Assembly: GCF_022627325.1 (NCBI RefSeq)
Contig: NZ_JAETZZ010000001.1
Coordinates: 1 to 64,000 of the forward strand
DNA: 64,000 bases
Direction of reading: 5' to 3'
Origin: Pseudomonas putida
Lineage (GTDB): Bacteria > Pseudomonadota > Gammaproteobacteria > Pseudomonadales > Pseudomonadaceae
Both the position numbers and the translations under genes were made by a program. Shown here piece by piece: positions 44,287 through 53,680 of this stretch (within the stretch, counting starts at the first letter, position 1; each line of letters starts with the position of its first letter). The notes beneath the pieces were generated by a model. It was given only the letters and a program-made list of their open reading frames with translations, ran no database searches and was not told the origin of the DNA.

Positions 44287-45678
44287 ATGCTGGACCGTCA
44301 CTCGCTGTTCTGGAAGCTGGCCATCCTGCTGGTAGGTTTCTGCCTGCTGATGATCGGCCTGAGTTACACCTGGGGCCGGCATATGGAAACCCAGAATGCC
44401 TACCTCGATGAGCCTGCCCGCCAGGTGCTGCGCAGCTATGCCGGGGAGGCCGAAGCGGCCTGGCGCAGTGCTGGCCGCACCGGGCTGGACCAGTGGGTTG
44501 CGGCCATGCACCAGCGTGAGCGCGGCTGGATAGGCGTGCTCGATAGCAATCTGCAGCCCCTTGCCAGCACCACCCTCGGCCCGGAGATCATGCAGCGGCT
44601 CACGCGCCTGCGCGGTGTCGACTGGCCGATGAGCCGGCGCAGTACCGACCAGCCCTGGCTGCGCATACCGTTTCCGGGGGCACCGGAGCAGGGCATGCTG
44701 GTGATGGCGTTGCCCGAACGTTTCAACCCTGGCCAATACCGGGTGCTGTGGCGGGTGGTGACCAACGGTGTGATTCCCGGGTTGTTCACCTTGCTGCTGT
44801 GTGTCGGCCTGTACCGCATGTTGATCGTGCCGCTCAACCAGTTGCGCGAGCAGGCCAATGCCTGGCGTGCCGACCAGCTGTCGGCGCGGCTGGACGCACG
44901 CACCACCGCCCGGCATGACGAACTGGGCGAGCTGGCCCGCGCCTTCGACCAGATGGCCGAACGGCTGCAGGGCACGGTGGCCATGCAACAGCAGTTGTTG
45001 CGTGATTTGTCCCATGAAATGCGCACACCGCTGAGCCGGTTGCGCGTGGCCTGCGACGGTGAAACCGACCTTCAGCGCCTGCGCGAGCGGCTGGGGCGCG
45101 AGGTGGACTGCATGCAGCAGTTGGTCGAGAACACCTTGCAGCTTGCCTGGCAGGATGCCGAACGTGCGCCGATGAACCTTGAGCCTATCCAGGTACAGGC
45201 CCTGTGGGACCTGCTGGCAGAGGATGCCAGTTACGAAAGCGGCTGGTCGCCCGAACGCTTGCGCTGCGAGTTGCCAGCTGACTGCTGGGTGCAGGGCAAC
45301 CTGAATCATCTGGCTCAGGCGTTGGAAAACATGCTGCGCAATGCCATCCGCCACTCCCCGGAAAACGGCGTGGTGCAGCTGGCCGGGCAGCGTGAAGGTA
45401 GCCATTGGCGCCTGTGGCTGGAAGATCAGGGCGGTGGCGTGGCTTACGAGGATCTGGAGCGCATCTTCGCCCCCTTCACCCGGCTCGATGGCTCGCGCCC
45501 CGGCGACGGCGGTTTCGGCCTGGGCCTGAGCATCGCCCGCAGTGCGATCCAGCGTCAGGGCGGCACCCTGTGGGCAGAGAACGGCAAACGCGGTCTAAAG
45601 CTCTGCATGCGCCTACCGCTGCACCTCCCCGCGCCATCACGGCAACCCCCGCCCCCACAAACGCTACCGACAGCTTGA
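44287..45678 (+). CDS. Sensor histidine kinase
   Basis: The 463-aa membrane kinase has TM1 at about 9-30 (LAILLVGFCLLMIGLSY), a short periplasmic domain of about 125 residues and TM2 near 160-180 (GVIPGLFTLLLCVGLYRML). HAMP follows, with LSHEMRTPLSRLRVACDG as the phospho-acceptor and NMLRNAIRHSP, DQGGG, GGFGLGLSIARS in the ATPase domain. It pairs with the regulator upstream. The last codons and stop (CAGCTTGAAG) run into a heptamer repeat, so the proline-rich tail may have changed recently. Confidence 0.88.
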   Translation: MLDRHSLFWKLAILLVGFCLLMIGLSYTWGRHMETQNAYLDEPARQVLRSYAGEAEAAWRSAGRTGLDQWVAAMHQRERGWIGVLDSNLQPLASTTLGPEIMQRLTRLRGVDWPMSRRSTDQPWLRIPFPGAPEQGMLVMALPERFNPGQYRVLWRVVTNGVIPGLFTLLLCVGLYRMLIVPLNQLREQANAWRADQLSARLDARTTARHDELGELARAFDQMAERLQGTVAMQQQLLRDLSHEMRTPLSRLRVACDGETDLQRLRERLGREVDCMQQLVENTLQLAWQDAERAPMNLEPIQVQALWDLLAEDASYESGWSPERLRCELPADCWVQGNLNHLAQALENMLRNAIRHSPENGVVQLAGQREGSHWRLWLEDQGGGVAYEDLERIFAPFTRLDGSRPGDGGFGLGLSIARSAIQRQGGTLWAENGKRGLKLCMRLPLHLPAPSRQPPPPQTLPTA

Positions 45679-45732
45679 AGCTTGCAGCTTGCAGCTTGCA
45701 GCTTGCAGCTTGCCGCTTATAGCTTGTAGCTA
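45671..45732. repeat. AGCTTGC heptamer repeat at a kinase 3' end
   Basis: CAGCTTG-type heptamers repeat about eight times (AGCTTGA, AGCTTGC, AGCTTGT variants), starting within the last two codons of the kinase gene. They are the same units that build the arms of the 38301-38531 element. Confidence 0.8.
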
Positions 45733-45816
45733 TACCCACCACAGATTGCGTGATATGGCCGGGAAGTGTTTGCCGGTATGATAGGCGCCCCTGCCGTCCG
45801 GATTGTGAAATACACC

Positions 45817-46716
45817 ATGACCTTGCAGTACCCAACCATCGCCGATTGCGTCGGCAATACGCCCCTGGTTCGCCTGCAGCGCATCGCTGGAGAAACCAGC
45901 AACACCCTCCTGCTCAAGCTCGAGGGTAACAATCCAGCAGGCTCCGTGAAGGACCGCCCGGCACTGTCGATGATCGCGCGCGCCGAACTGCGCGGCCAGA
46001 TCAAGCCCGGCGACACCCTGATCGAAGCTACCTCCGGAAATACCGGTATAGCCCTGGCCATGGCGGCAGCGATCAAGGGCTACAAGATGATCCTGATCAT
46101 GCCCGACAACTCCACCGCAGAGCGCAAGGCAGCGATGACTGCCTACGGTGCCGAGCTGATCCTTGTGACCAAGGAAGAGGGGATGGAAGGTGCCCGCGAC
46201 CTGGCCGAGAAGCTGCAGGCCGAAGGCCGCGGTCTTGTGCTGGACCAGTTCGCCAACGGCGACAACCCGATTGCTCACTACAACAGCACCGGCCCGGAAA
46301 TCTGGCAGCAGACCCAGGGCACCATCACGCATTTCGTCAGCTCCATGGGCACCACCGGCACCATCATGGGTTGCTCGCAGTACCTCAAGGAGCAGAACCC
46401 GGCCGTGCAGATCGTTGGCCTGCAACCGATGGAAGGCTCGGCCATTCCGGGCATCCGCCGCTGGCCCGAGCAGTACCTGCCGAAAATCTTCGATGCCACC
46501 CGCGTTGACCGCGTCATGGACATGTCCCAGCAAGAAGCTGAAGACACCATGCGCCGCCTTGCCCGCGAAGAGGGCATTTTCTGCGGCGTGTCTTCCGGTG
46601 GTGCGGTGGCAGCGATGCTGCGCCTGTCCCAGGAAGTGGAAAACGCGGTAATGGTCGCGATCATTTGCGACCGTGGCGACCGTTACCTGTCCACCGGCCT
46701 GTTCGACCCGAGCTAA
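45817..46716 (+). CDS. cysM: Cysteine synthase B
   Basis: The 299-aa PLP enzyme makes cysteine from O-acetylserine and sulfide or thiosulfate. The PLP lysine is in NNPAGSVKDRPAL (about 41-44), the phosphate-binding loop is ATSGNTGIALAM, and SSGGAVAAMLRL is near the C-terminus. The start at 45817 gives the usual CysM length; upstream frame reaches the repeat. rlmD starts directly at the base after the stop. Confidence 0.96.
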   Translation: MTLQYPTIADCVGNTPLVRLQRIAGETSNTLLLKLEGNNPAGSVKDRPALSMIARAELRGQIKPGDTLIEATSGNTGIALAMAAAIKGYKMILIMPDNSTAERKAAMTAYGAELILVTKEEGMEGARDLAEKLQAEGRGLVLDQFANGDNPIAHYNSTGPEIWQQTQGTITHFVSSMGTTGTIMGCSQYLKEQNPAVQIVGLQPMEGSAIPGIRRWPEQYLPKIFDATRVDRVMDMSQQEAEDTMRRLAREEGIFCGVSSGGAVAAMLRLSQEVENAVMVAIICDRGDRYLSTGLFDPS

Positions 46717-48075
46717 ATGTCCAGAAAGAAAAGCAACAGCGGCCTGCGCTTCCAGCCAGCCGGTGGAAACCGCACGCCCCAGGTACCCGTGGGCAAAAAG
46801 CAGCGTCTGGACATCGAGCGCCTTGCCGGTGACGGCCGTGGCATCGCCTTCCACGACGGGCGGACCTGGTTCGTCAGCGGCGCCCTGGCCGGTGAGGCGG
46901 TCGAGGCGCGGGTGCTCAATGCCCGTGGCAAGGTGGTCGAGGCGTGCCTGGAGCGTGTGCTGCAGGCCAGCGCCGAGCGCCGCCAGGCGCCGTGCCGCCA
47001 TTACGAGCGTTGTGGTGGCTGCAACTTGCAGCACCTGCCGCATCAGGCGCAGTTGGCGCTCAAGCAGCGGACCCTGGCCGAACAGCTGCAACGGGTGGCC
47101 GGGGTGCAACCGCAAGAATGGGCGGCGCCATTGAGCGGGCCGGAATTCGGCTATCGGCGGCGGGCGCGTGTGGCCGTGCGCTGGGATGTCAAAGCGCGTC
47201 AGCTGGAGGTAGGGTTCCGTGCCGAGGCCAGTCAGGACATCGTCGCCATCGACGACTGCGCCGTGCTGGTACAGCCTTTGCAGTCCATCGTGCGGCATTT
47301 GCCTACGGTGCTGCGTTCGTTGAGCAAGCCCCAGGCCATCGGCCACGTCGAGCTGTTCAGCGGCACGGCCGAAGCGCTGCTGGTACGCCATGTGGCACCG
47401 TTGCCGGCCGATGACCTGGCGCGTCTGCAGGCATTCTGCAACGAGGCCAAGGCGCAGCTGTGGCTGCAGGGCGAAGGCGAACCGGTGTCGGTGGAGGCTG
47501 GCGCGACGCTAGGCTTCACCTTGGAGCCGTGGCAGCTGGAACTGGCTTGGCGCCCGGGCGATTTCGTTCAGGTCAACGCCCAGGTCAATACTGCAATGGT
47601 CGAGCAGGCCCTGGTCTGGCTCGCTCCGCAGGCCGACGAGCGTGTGCTCGACCTGTTCTGTGGCCTGGGCAATTTCGCCCTGCCGCTGGCCCGCCAGGCG
47701 CGGGAAGTGGTGGCGGTTGAGGGTGTGCAGGCGATGGTGGACCGGGCTGCGGCCAATGCCCGAAACAACAATGTGCATAACGCACGGTTTTTTCAGGCCG
47801 ATTTATCCCAGCCTTTGGCAGGCGCCGGATGGGCCGCCGAGGGCTTTTCTGCGGTACTCTTGGATCCACCGCGCGACGGTGCTTTCGAGGTGGTGCAAAG
47901 CATCGCACGCCTCAAGGCCACGCGGCTGGTTTATGTATCATGCAACCCGGCCACACTGGCGCGAGACGCCCAGGTGCTGGTCGGCCAGGGGTACCGGTTA
48001 AAAAGGGCCGGGATTCTCGACATGTTTCCTCAGACGGCGCATGTCGAGGCCATGGCGTTATTCGAAGCGGGCTAG
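46717..48075 (+). CDS. rlmD: 23S rRNA (uracil-1939-C5) methyltransferase RlmD
   Basis: The 452-aa enzyme has an N-terminal TRAM domain, iron-sulfur cysteines in [14 protein letters not shown], the SAM motif [14 protein letters not shown] and the catalytic-Cys motif [11 protein letters not shown] near the C-terminus. It methylates U1939 of 23S rRNA. Its ATG abuts the cysM stop without a gap. relA begins about 95 bases downstream on the same strand. Confidence 0.95.
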   Translation: MSRKKSNSGLRFQPAGGNRTPQVPVGKKQRLDIERLAGDGRGIAFHDGRTWFVSGALAGEAVEARVLNARGKVVEACLERVLQASAERRQAPCRHYERCGGCNLQHLPHQAQLALKQRTLAEQLQRVAGVQPQEWAAPLSGPEFGYRRRARVAVRWDVKARQLEVGFRAEASQDIVAIDDCAVLVQPLQSIVRHLPTVLRSLSKPQAIGHVELFSGTAEALLVRHVAPLPADDLARLQAFCNEAKAQLWLQGEGEPVSVEAGATLGFTLEPWQLELAWRPGDFVQVNAQVNTAMVEQALVWLAPQADERVLDLFCGLGNFALPLARQAREVVAVEGVQAMVDRAAANARNNNVHNARFFQADLSQPLAGAGWAAEGFSAVLLDPPRDGAFEVVQSIARLKATRLVYVSCNPATLARDAQVLVGQGYRLKRAGILDMFPQTAHVEAMALFEAG

Positions 48076-48170
48076 CAGGCTGGCCCCTTGGTGCGGTTCC
48101 CATGGACTGGGAGCCACACGGTGATAGCCAGCGCTCCGAGTGGTGCGCTGTATGGAAAGGTAAAACAAAG

Positions 48171-50411
48171 ATGGTACAGGTGAGAGTGCACCAGCCGGTC
48201 AATACGGACGGCAGTATCAATCTCGAAGCATGGCTGGATCATGTGGTGAGCGTCGATTCGGCATTGGATCGCGTGGCACTCGAAGAGGCCTGCGAGTTCG
48301 CCCAGGAAATCGAGAAAAAGGGCAACCCTGCCAAGCATTCCTGGGCCGATGGAACCTCCAGTTTCCAGGCTGGCCTGGAAATCGCCGAAATCCTCGCCGA
48401 CCTCAAGCTCGACCAGGATTCACTGGTGGCGGCGGTGATCTACCGCTCCGTGCGTGAGGGTAAGGTGACCCTGGCCGAAGTCGGGCAGCGTTTCGGCCCT
48501 GTGGTGTCCAAGCTGATCGACGGCGTGCTGCGCATGGCCGCCATCAGTGCCAGCCTCAGCCCGCGCCAGTCGCTGGTGCTGGGCTCGCAGGCGCAGGTCG
48601 AGAACCTGCGCAAGATGCTGGTGGCGATGGTCGACGATGTGCGCGTGGCGCTGATCAAGCTGGCCGAGCGCACCTGCGCGATCCGTGCGGTGAAGTCCGC
48701 CGATGACGAGAAGCGTCTGCGTGTGGCGCGGGAGGTCTTCGACATCTATGCGCCGCTGGCCCATCGGCTTGGCATCGGCCACATCAAGTGGGAGCTGGAA
48801 GACCTGTCCTTCCGCTACCTGGAGCCCGATCAGTACAAGCAGATCGCCAAGCTGTTGCACGAGCGCCGGCTGGACCGTGAGCGCTTCATCACTGATGTGA
48901 TGAACCAGCTGCAGAATGAGCTGCTGGCCACCGGCGTCAACGCCGACATCAGTGGGCGGGCGAAACACATCTACTCGATCTGGCGCAAAATGCAGCGCAA
49001 AGGCCTGGAATTCAGCCAGATCTACGACGTGCGTGCGGTGCGCGTGCTGGTACCGGAAGTGCGCGACTGCTATACGGCGCTCGGTATCGTCCACACCTTG
49101 TGGCGGCACATTCCCAAAGAGTTTGACGACTACATCGCCAACCCCAAGGAGAACGGCTACCGTTCGCTTCACACCGCCGTGATCGGCCCCGAGGGCAAGG
49201 TGCTGGAAGTGCAGATCCGTACCCACGGCATGCACGAAGAGGCCGAACTGGGCGTCTGCGCCCACTGGCGCTACAAGGGCACCGACGTCAAGCCCAGCTC
49301 CAATCACTACGAAGAGAAGATCTCCTGGCTGCGCCAGGTGCTCGAATGGCATGAAGAACTGGGCGACATCGGTGGCCTGGCCGAGCAGTTGCGGGTCGAT
49401 ATCGAACCGGACCGGGTCTACGTATTCACCCCCGACGGCCATGCCATCGACCTGCCCAAGGGCGCCACGCCGCTGGACTTCGCCTACCGGGTGCACACCG
49501 AGATCGGCCACAACTGCCGTGGCGCCAAGATCAACGGGCGCATCGTGCCGCTCAACTACAGCCTGCAGACCGGCGAGCAGGTGGAGATCATCACCAGCAA
49601 GCACGGCAACCCGAGCCGGGACTGGCTGAACTCCAACCTGGGGTACGTCACCACCTCGCGGGCCCGGGCCAAGATCGTCCACTGGTTCAAGCTGCAGGCC
49701 CGCGATCAGAACGTCGCCGCAGGCAAGACCTTGCTCGAGCGCGAGCTCAGCCGCCTGGGCCTGCCGCAGGTAGACTTCGAACGCCTGGCCGAGAAGACCA
49801 ACGTCAAGACCGCCGAGGACATGTTCGCCTCGCTCGGTGCCGGTGACCTGCGCCTGGCTCACTTGGTCAACGCTGCTCAGCAACTGCTCGAGCCCGAGCG
49901 TATCGAGCAGATCGAACTGGTGCCGCGCAAGCCTAGCGGCCCGCGCAATGGCAAGCGTGGCGACATCCAGATCCAGGGCGTCGGCAACCTGCTCACGCAG
50001 ATGGCCGGCTGCTGCCAGCCGCTGCCGGGCGATGCCATCGTCGGCTACATCACCCAGGGCCGCGGGGTGAGCATTCACCGCCAGGACTGTGCCTCGGTGC
50101 TGCAACTGGCAGGGCGTGAGCCGGAGCGGATGATTCAGGTCAGCTGGGGGCCGATACCGGTGCAGACCTATCCGGTCGATATCGTTATCCGTGCCTACGA
50201 CCGCCCAGGGTTGCTGCGCGATGTGTCGCAGGTGCTGCTCAACGAGAAGATCAACGTGCTGGCAGTCAACACCCGCTCGAACAAGGAAGACAACACCGCG
50301 TTGATGTCGCTGACCATCGAGATCCCGGGCCTGGATGCGCTGGGGCGTCTGCTCGGCAGGATTTCGCAGTTGCCGAATATCATCGAGACGCGGCGTAACC
50401 GTACCCCTTGA
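48171..50411 (+). CDS. relA: (p)ppGpp synthetase RelA
   Basis: The 746-aa stringent-response enzyme has an N-terminal pseudo-hydrolase domain in which the HD motif is replaced (VAAVIYRSVREGKV), so it should only synthesise. The synthetase core is around 240-350 (IYSIWRKMQRKGLEFSQIYD, ENGYRSLHTAV). The TGS domain starts near 413 (RVYVFTPDGHAIDLPKGAT), a conserved CCQPLPGD zinc-finger region follows, and the ACT domain begins near 670 (DRPGLLRDVSQVL). The ATG at 48171 gives the standard length; the frame is open upstream. Confidence 0.96.
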   Translation: MVQVRVHQPVNTDGSINLEAWLDHVVSVDSALDRVALEEACEFAQEIEKKGNPAKHSWADGTSSFQAGLEIAEILADLKLDQDSLVAAVIYRSVREGKVTLAEVGQRFGPVVSKLIDGVLRMAAISASLSPRQSLVLGSQAQVENLRKMLVAMVDDVRVALIKLAERTCAIRAVKSADDEKRLRVAREVFDIYAPLAHRLGIGHIKWELEDLSFRYLEPDQYKQIAKLLHERRLDRERFITDVMNQLQNELLATGVNADISGRAKHIYSIWRKMQRKGLEFSQIYDVRAVRVLVPEVRDCYTALGIVHTLWRHIPKEFDDYIANPKENGYRSLHTAVIGPEGKVLEVQIRTHGMHEEAELGVCAHWRYKGTDVKPSSNHYEEKISWLRQVLEWHEELGDIGGLAEQLRVDIEPDRVYVFTPDGHAIDLPKGATPLDFAYRVHTEIGHNCRGAKINGRIVPLNYSLQTGEQVEIITSKHGNPSRDWLNSNLGYVTTSRARAKIVHWFKLQARDQNVAAGKTLLERELSRLGLPQVDFERLAEKTNVKTAEDMFASLGAGDLRLAHLVNAAQQLLEPERIEQIELVPRKPSGPRNGKRGDIQIQGVGNLLTQMAGCCQPLPGDAIVGYITQGRGVSIHRQDCASVLQLAGREPERMIQVSWGPIPVQTYPVDIVIRAYDRPGLLRDVSQVLLNEKINVLAVNTRSNKEDNTALMSLTIEIPGLDALGRLLGRISQLPNIIETRRNRTP

Positions 50412-50417
50412 AACTGT

Positions 50418-50457
50418 GGTGGCTTCTTTGTGGGCTTGCCCGCAACGAAGTCACCGC
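50418..50457. repeat. Long imperfect hairpin between relA and mazG
   Basis: GGTGGCTTCTTTGTGGGC and GCCCGCAACGAAGTCACC form a stem of about 17 pairs with three mismatches. No T-tract follows, so it may be an attenuating or processing stem. Confidence 0.55.
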
Positions 50458-50472
50458 CGAAGGACCTGCTAC

Positions 50473-51306
50473 ATGACCTATTCCCTCGAAGACCTGCTGC
50501 ACCTCATGGCCCGGCTGCGCGACCCGCAGTATGGTTGCCCGTGGGACCTCAAGCAGAACTACGCGAGCATCGTGGCGCACACCATCGAAGAGGCCTACGA
50601 AGTTGCCGACACCATCGAGCGCGGGGATTTCGAGCACCTTCAGGGCGAACTCGGTGATCTGCTGTTCCAGGTGGTCTACTACAGCCAGCTGGCCAGGGAG
50701 GAGGGGCGCTTCGAGTTCGACGGTGTGGTCGATGCGATTACCCGCAAACTGATCCGCCGCCACCCCCATGTATTTCCCACCGGCGAGTTGTACGCGCCGC
50801 TGGACACGCCCAGCCTGAGCGAGGCACAGGTCAAGTCGCGCTGGGAAGAAATCAAGGCCCAGGAACGTGCCGAGAAAAGCGAGCCTGAACAGCTGTCGCT
50901 GCTCGATGACGTGCCGGCGGCATTGCCTGCCCTGTCCCGGGCCGCCAAACTGCAAAAGCGTGCCGCCACTGTCGGTTTCGACTGGCCAGACGCATTGCCG
51001 GTGCTGGACAAGGTCCGTGAAGAGCTCGACGAAGTGTTGCAGGCCATGGCCGACGGGGATGCCAAGTCCGTCGAAGATGAAGTCGGCGACCTGCTGTTCG
51101 CGGCTGTCAACCTGGCCCGTCACCTCAAGCAAGACCCGGAAAATGCACTGCGTCGTGCCAACCGCAAGTTCGAGCGGCGTTTCCGCTTCATCGAACAGGC
51201 ATTGCGCGACAGCGGTCGCCCCATCGAATCGTGTAACCTTGACGAACTGGACGCCCTTTGGGGGGAAGCCAAACGTCAGGAAAAGAACCTGCCCAGCTGC
51301 GGCTGA
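50473..51306 (+). CDS. mazG: Nucleoside triphosphate pyrophosphohydrolase MazG
   Basis: The 277-aa protein has two MazG domains. The first contains CPWDLKQNYASI, EEAYEVADTIERGD and EELGDLLF-type metal ligands (ELGDLLFQVVYYSQ); the second has EELDEVLQAM and EVGDLLFAAVNLARH. MazG hydrolyses NTPs and lowers ppGpp in E. coli, and it follows relA here as in other gammaproteobacteria. GAAGGA precedes the ATG. Confidence 0.95.
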   Translation: MTYSLEDLLHLMARLRDPQYGCPWDLKQNYASIVAHTIEEAYEVADTIERGDFEHLQGELGDLLFQVVYYSQLAREEGRFEFDGVVDAITRKLIRRHPHVFPTGELYAPLDTPSLSEAQVKSRWEEIKAQERAEKSEPEQLSLLDDVPAALPALSRAAKLQKRAATVGFDWPDALPVLDKVREELDEVLQAMADGDAKSVEDEVGDLLFAAVNLARHLKQDPENALRRANRKFERRFRFIEQALRDSGRPIESCNLDELDALWGEAKRQEKNLPSCG

Positions 51307-51332
51307 GTGGCTGCATAAGTGAGTGAACATCC

Positions 51333-51872
51333 ATGAGTCTTTCCCTTCGCGATCAATTGCTCAAGGCCGGTCTGGTCAACCAGAAGCAGGTCTCCCAGGC
51401 CAACAAGGCCCAAAAGAAACAGAAACGCCTGGAGCACAAGGGCCAGGTCGAAGTCGACGACACCCAGCAGCGCCTGGCCAAGGAAGCCATGGCCGAGAAG
51501 GCCAAGCGTGACCAGGAACTGAACCGTCAGCAGCAGGAAAAGGCCGAACAGAAGGCCCGTGCCGCGCAGATCAAGCAGTTGATCGAGGCGACCCGCCTGC
51601 CCAAGCTCACGACCGAGGACTACTACAACTTCGTCGACGACAAGAAGGTCAAACGTATTGCGGTAAACGCCCTGATGCGTACCAAGCTGAGCAATGGCGC
51701 GCTAGCGATCGTGTCGTTTGGTGGGGGGTACGAAGTCATTCCGCGCGAGGCAGCGGTGAAGATCCAGGAGCGCGACCCTCATCGCATCCTGCTGCTCAAT
51801 ACCCATGTCGAGGAAGCGGATGAGGACGATCCGTATGCGGCGTACAAGATCCCTGACGACTTGATGTGGTAA
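51333..51872 (+). CDS. DUF2058 family protein
   Basis: The 179-aa protein starts MSLSLRDQLLKAGLVNQKQ and has a highly charged Lys/Gln-rich coiled-coil stretch (about 20-90), then a conserved C-terminal domain from RLPKLTTEDYYNFVDDKKVKRI to NPHVEEA-type ends (LLNTHVEEADEDDPYAAYKIP). It matches the DUF2058/YaiL family, sometimes called a nucleoprotein/polynucleotide-associated enzyme. Function is not established. It lies 26 bases after mazG. Confidence 0.88.
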   Translation: MSLSLRDQLLKAGLVNQKQVSQANKAQKKQKRLEHKGQVEVDDTQQRLAKEAMAEKAKRDQELNRQQQEKAEQKARAAQIKQLIEATRLPKLTTEDYYNFVDDKKVKRIAVNALMRTKLSNGALAIVSFGGGYEVIPREAAVKIQERDPHRILLLNTHVEEADEDDPYAAYKIPDDLMW

Positions 51873-51921
51873 GCACCAATCACCCCGCCTTAGCGGTAGT
51901 GTCAGTCAGTTAGCGTTAGTA

Positions 51922-51938
51922 GGGCCGCTGCGCGGCCC
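51922..51938. repeat. GGGCCGC hairpin
   Basis: GGGCCGC and GCGGCCC (51922-51928 / 51932-51938) around TGC, between the convergent DUF2058 and small ORF genes. It may end transcription weakly; no strong T-tract is seen. Confidence 0.5.
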
Positions 51939-51959
51939 GAAATCAAAAACCTGTGCGGG

Positions 51960-52142
51960 TCATTGCGAAGTGCGCTGGTTTTCCTGCACTTCAAGCTCTG
52001 CCCGGTATTGGTGGGCTTCGTGTTCATTGTGGAACATCCCGACCAATTCGCCTTGCTGGTGCACATCCCAGATCCGCACGCCAGCGGCCAGGCCTTCGTG
52101 GGACATTTTCGATTCGTCGCGTTCAGTTACTTGGACTGTCAT
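51960..52142 (-). CDS. Small conserved protein of unknown function
   Basis: The 60-aa protein MTVQVTERDESKMSH... contains GVRIWDVHQQGELVGMFHNEHEAHQYRAEL, which reads as a compact alpha/beta fold. The ATG at 52142 has GGAG 7 bases upstream; an earlier in-frame start at 52247 would add a hydrophobic N-terminus but lacks a ribosome binding site. Family unknown to me. A perfect CATGAAAC/GTTTCATG palindrome lies about 90 bases upstream. Confidence 0.65.
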   Translation of the reverse strand: MTVQVTERDESKMSHEGLAAGVRIWDVHQQGELVGMFHNEHEAHQYRAELEVQENQRTSQ

Positions 52143-52230
52143 CGTTAAACTCCACTGTTCAGTTGGTTGCGACATTCTGTCGCGCACCTCTTTTATAGAG
52201 TTTGTTAGCAGCCTAAGTAAATAAAATAGC

Positions 52231-52248
52231 CATGAAACAAGTTTCATG
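52231..52248. promoter_or_regulatory. Perfect CATGAAAC palindrome
   Basis: CATGAAAC (52231-52238) and GTTTCATG (52241-52248) are perfect arms around AA in the promoter region of the small 60-aa ORF. A TATAAA-type -10 lies nearer to the gene (about 52192). A dimeric repressor or activator could bind; the identity is unknown. Confidence 0.5.
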
Positions 52249-52259
52249 TTGCCCAGGCA

Positions 52260-52286
52260 AAAAGAAGCCCCGCACAGGGCGGGGCT
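52260..52286 (-). terminator. Terminator of the DUF3108-purNM unit
   Basis: AGCCCCGC pairs with GCGGGGCT; on the minus strand TTCTTTTT follows, 22 bases past the DUF3108 stop. Confidence 0.9.
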
Positions 52287-52307
52287 ACGGATCTTGCGGG
52301 CTGCGGC

Positions 52308-53018
52308 TTAGCTGCCTTTGACCGACTTGCCATCGACCGTACCATCCTGCAGCACGATCACATACTCCTTGCCATCGGTTTCGACCTGGCGCAGTTGGAC
52401 CAGCAGGTAGTCCCAGTCCTTGGCGAACCACAGCTCGGTGATGCGCTTGCTCTGGCTTGGGTCGCGCACGCGCTCGACCTTCACCGCCTCGACCTGGCCG
52501 GTCTTGGTGGTGACTTTCTCAGTGCCCAGCACGCGGAAGTCGTAGGTGTCGATCTCGTCACCATCGACCACCTGGTAGGTCATGCTTTTCTTGCCAGCGG
52601 CCACATCATGCTGCAGCGCCAACTGATAAGAGGACTTGTCCAGCACGCCGCGGTTGAGCGGCAGGCTGACGGCGTCACCCCGGTCGCTGCCGGTGACTTT
52701 CTTGCCGTTCCAGTCGAAGGTGAGGTCGACTTTCTTGGCTTTGCCCAGGCCGCCACGCTCGAAGTGATACTTCTGCGGCAGCAGGGTGTCGTTGTCCATG
52801 CGCAGGGTGCTTTGCTCGGTCAGGCTGGCGATCATCATGGAAGCCTTGAAATTAAGGTCCCAGGTACCGTTGGCATTCTTGACCAGGCTGCGCTCGGCAG
52901 TGCCGCTCATGGGAAGTTGCTTCCAGTCGGCGGTGTAACTGGCCGAGAAGGGTTTCAGATCGGCTGCCTGGAGGGGCAGGGCGAGCACGGCGAGAGCCAA
53001 GAGCAGGGCGCGACGCAT
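52308..53018 (-). CDS. DUF3108 periplasmic protein
   Basis: The 236-aa protein has a signal peptide (MRRALLLALAVLALPLQAADL) and a beta-rich DUF3108 domain with FSASYTADWKQLPMSGTAERSL, GRAVSLPLNRGVLDKSSYQL-type core and KRITELWFAKDWDYLLVQL. Function is unknown. It lies 8 bases after purN on the same strand and is probably co-transcribed with purMN, as in other pseudomonads. Confidence 0.87.
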   Translation of the reverse strand: MRRALLLALAVLALPLQAADLKPFSASYTADWKQLPMSGTAERSLVKNANGTWDLNFKASMMIASLTEQSTLRMDNDTLLPQKYHFERGGLGKAKKVDLTFDWNGKKVTGSDRGDAVSLPLNRGVLDKSSYQLALQHDVAAGKKSMTYQVVDGDEIDTYDFRVLGTEKVTTKTGQVEAVKVERVRDPSQSKRITELWFAKDWDYLLVQLRQVETDGKEYVIVLQDGTVDGKSVKGS

Positions 53019-53026
53019 AAATTCTC

Positions 53027-53680
53027 CTAGGGTCGGATCAAATGACCACTGGCCGGCAGTGGCTGGCCATCCAGTAATGCACCCTGTTCGCCCAGGCGCA
53101 AGCGCCCCTCGGCAAACCAGTGCACTGCCAGCGGGTAGATCTGGTGTTCCTGTTGGTGTACTCGCTGGGCCAGGCTCTCAGCGCTATCGCCTGACGCGAC
53201 CGGCACCACAGCCTGTACGACCAGAGGGCCGCCATCGAGTTCCTCGGTGACGAAGTGTACGCTGCAGCCGTGCTCGGCGTCGCCTGCCTCCAAGGCCCGT
53301 CGGTGAGTATGCAGGCCCTTGTATTTGGGCAGCAGTGACGGATGGATGTTGAGCAGGCGGCCCTGATAGTGGCGAACGAAGCCGCCACTGAGGATACGCA
53401 TGAAGCCGGCCAGCACCACCAGGGCGGGCGCGAAGCCGTCGATGCGCGCCATCAGCGCTGCATCGAAGGCTTCACGGCCGTCGAAGCCGGTGTGGTCCAG
53501 TACGGCGGTGGCGATACCCGCCGCCGCCGCGCGTTGCAGCCCGTAGGCGTCGGCGCGGTTGGAAATCACCGCAGCGATGCGTACCGGGCTGTTTTCACCA
53601 TGGCTGCTATCGATCAAGGCTTGCAGGTTGCTGCCCGAACCCGACAGCAGTACCACTACATTGCAGGGCTCGCTCGGCAT
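53027..53680 (-). CDS. purN: Phosphoribosylglycinamide formyltransferase
   Basis: The 217-aa enzyme transfers a formyl group from 10-formyl-THF to GAR in purine synthesis. Motifs are VVLLSGSGSNLQALID, then NIHPSLLPKYKGLHTHRRALEAGDAEHGCSVHFVTEELDGGP, with the catalytic His and Asp and folate-binding loop. Its ATG shares one base with the purM stop (TGATG). The pairing purM-purN is standard. Confidence 0.95.
   Translation of the reverse strand: MPSEPCNVVVLLSGSGSNLQALIDSSHGENSPVRIAAVISNRADAYGLQRAAAAGIATAVLDHTGFDGREAFDAALMARIDGFAPALVVLAGFMRILSGGFVRHYQGRLLNIHPSLLPKYKGLHTHRRALEAGDAEHGCSVHFVTEELDGGPLVVQAVVPVASGDSAESLAQRVHQQEHQIYPLAVHWFAEGRLRLGEQGALLDGQPLPASGHLIRP

Noticed and set aside
48101-48170. 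Earlier start for relA in the long upstream frame
   Set aside because: Upstream residues lie inside the rlmD end and do not resemble RelA; the ATG at 48171 gives the normal length.
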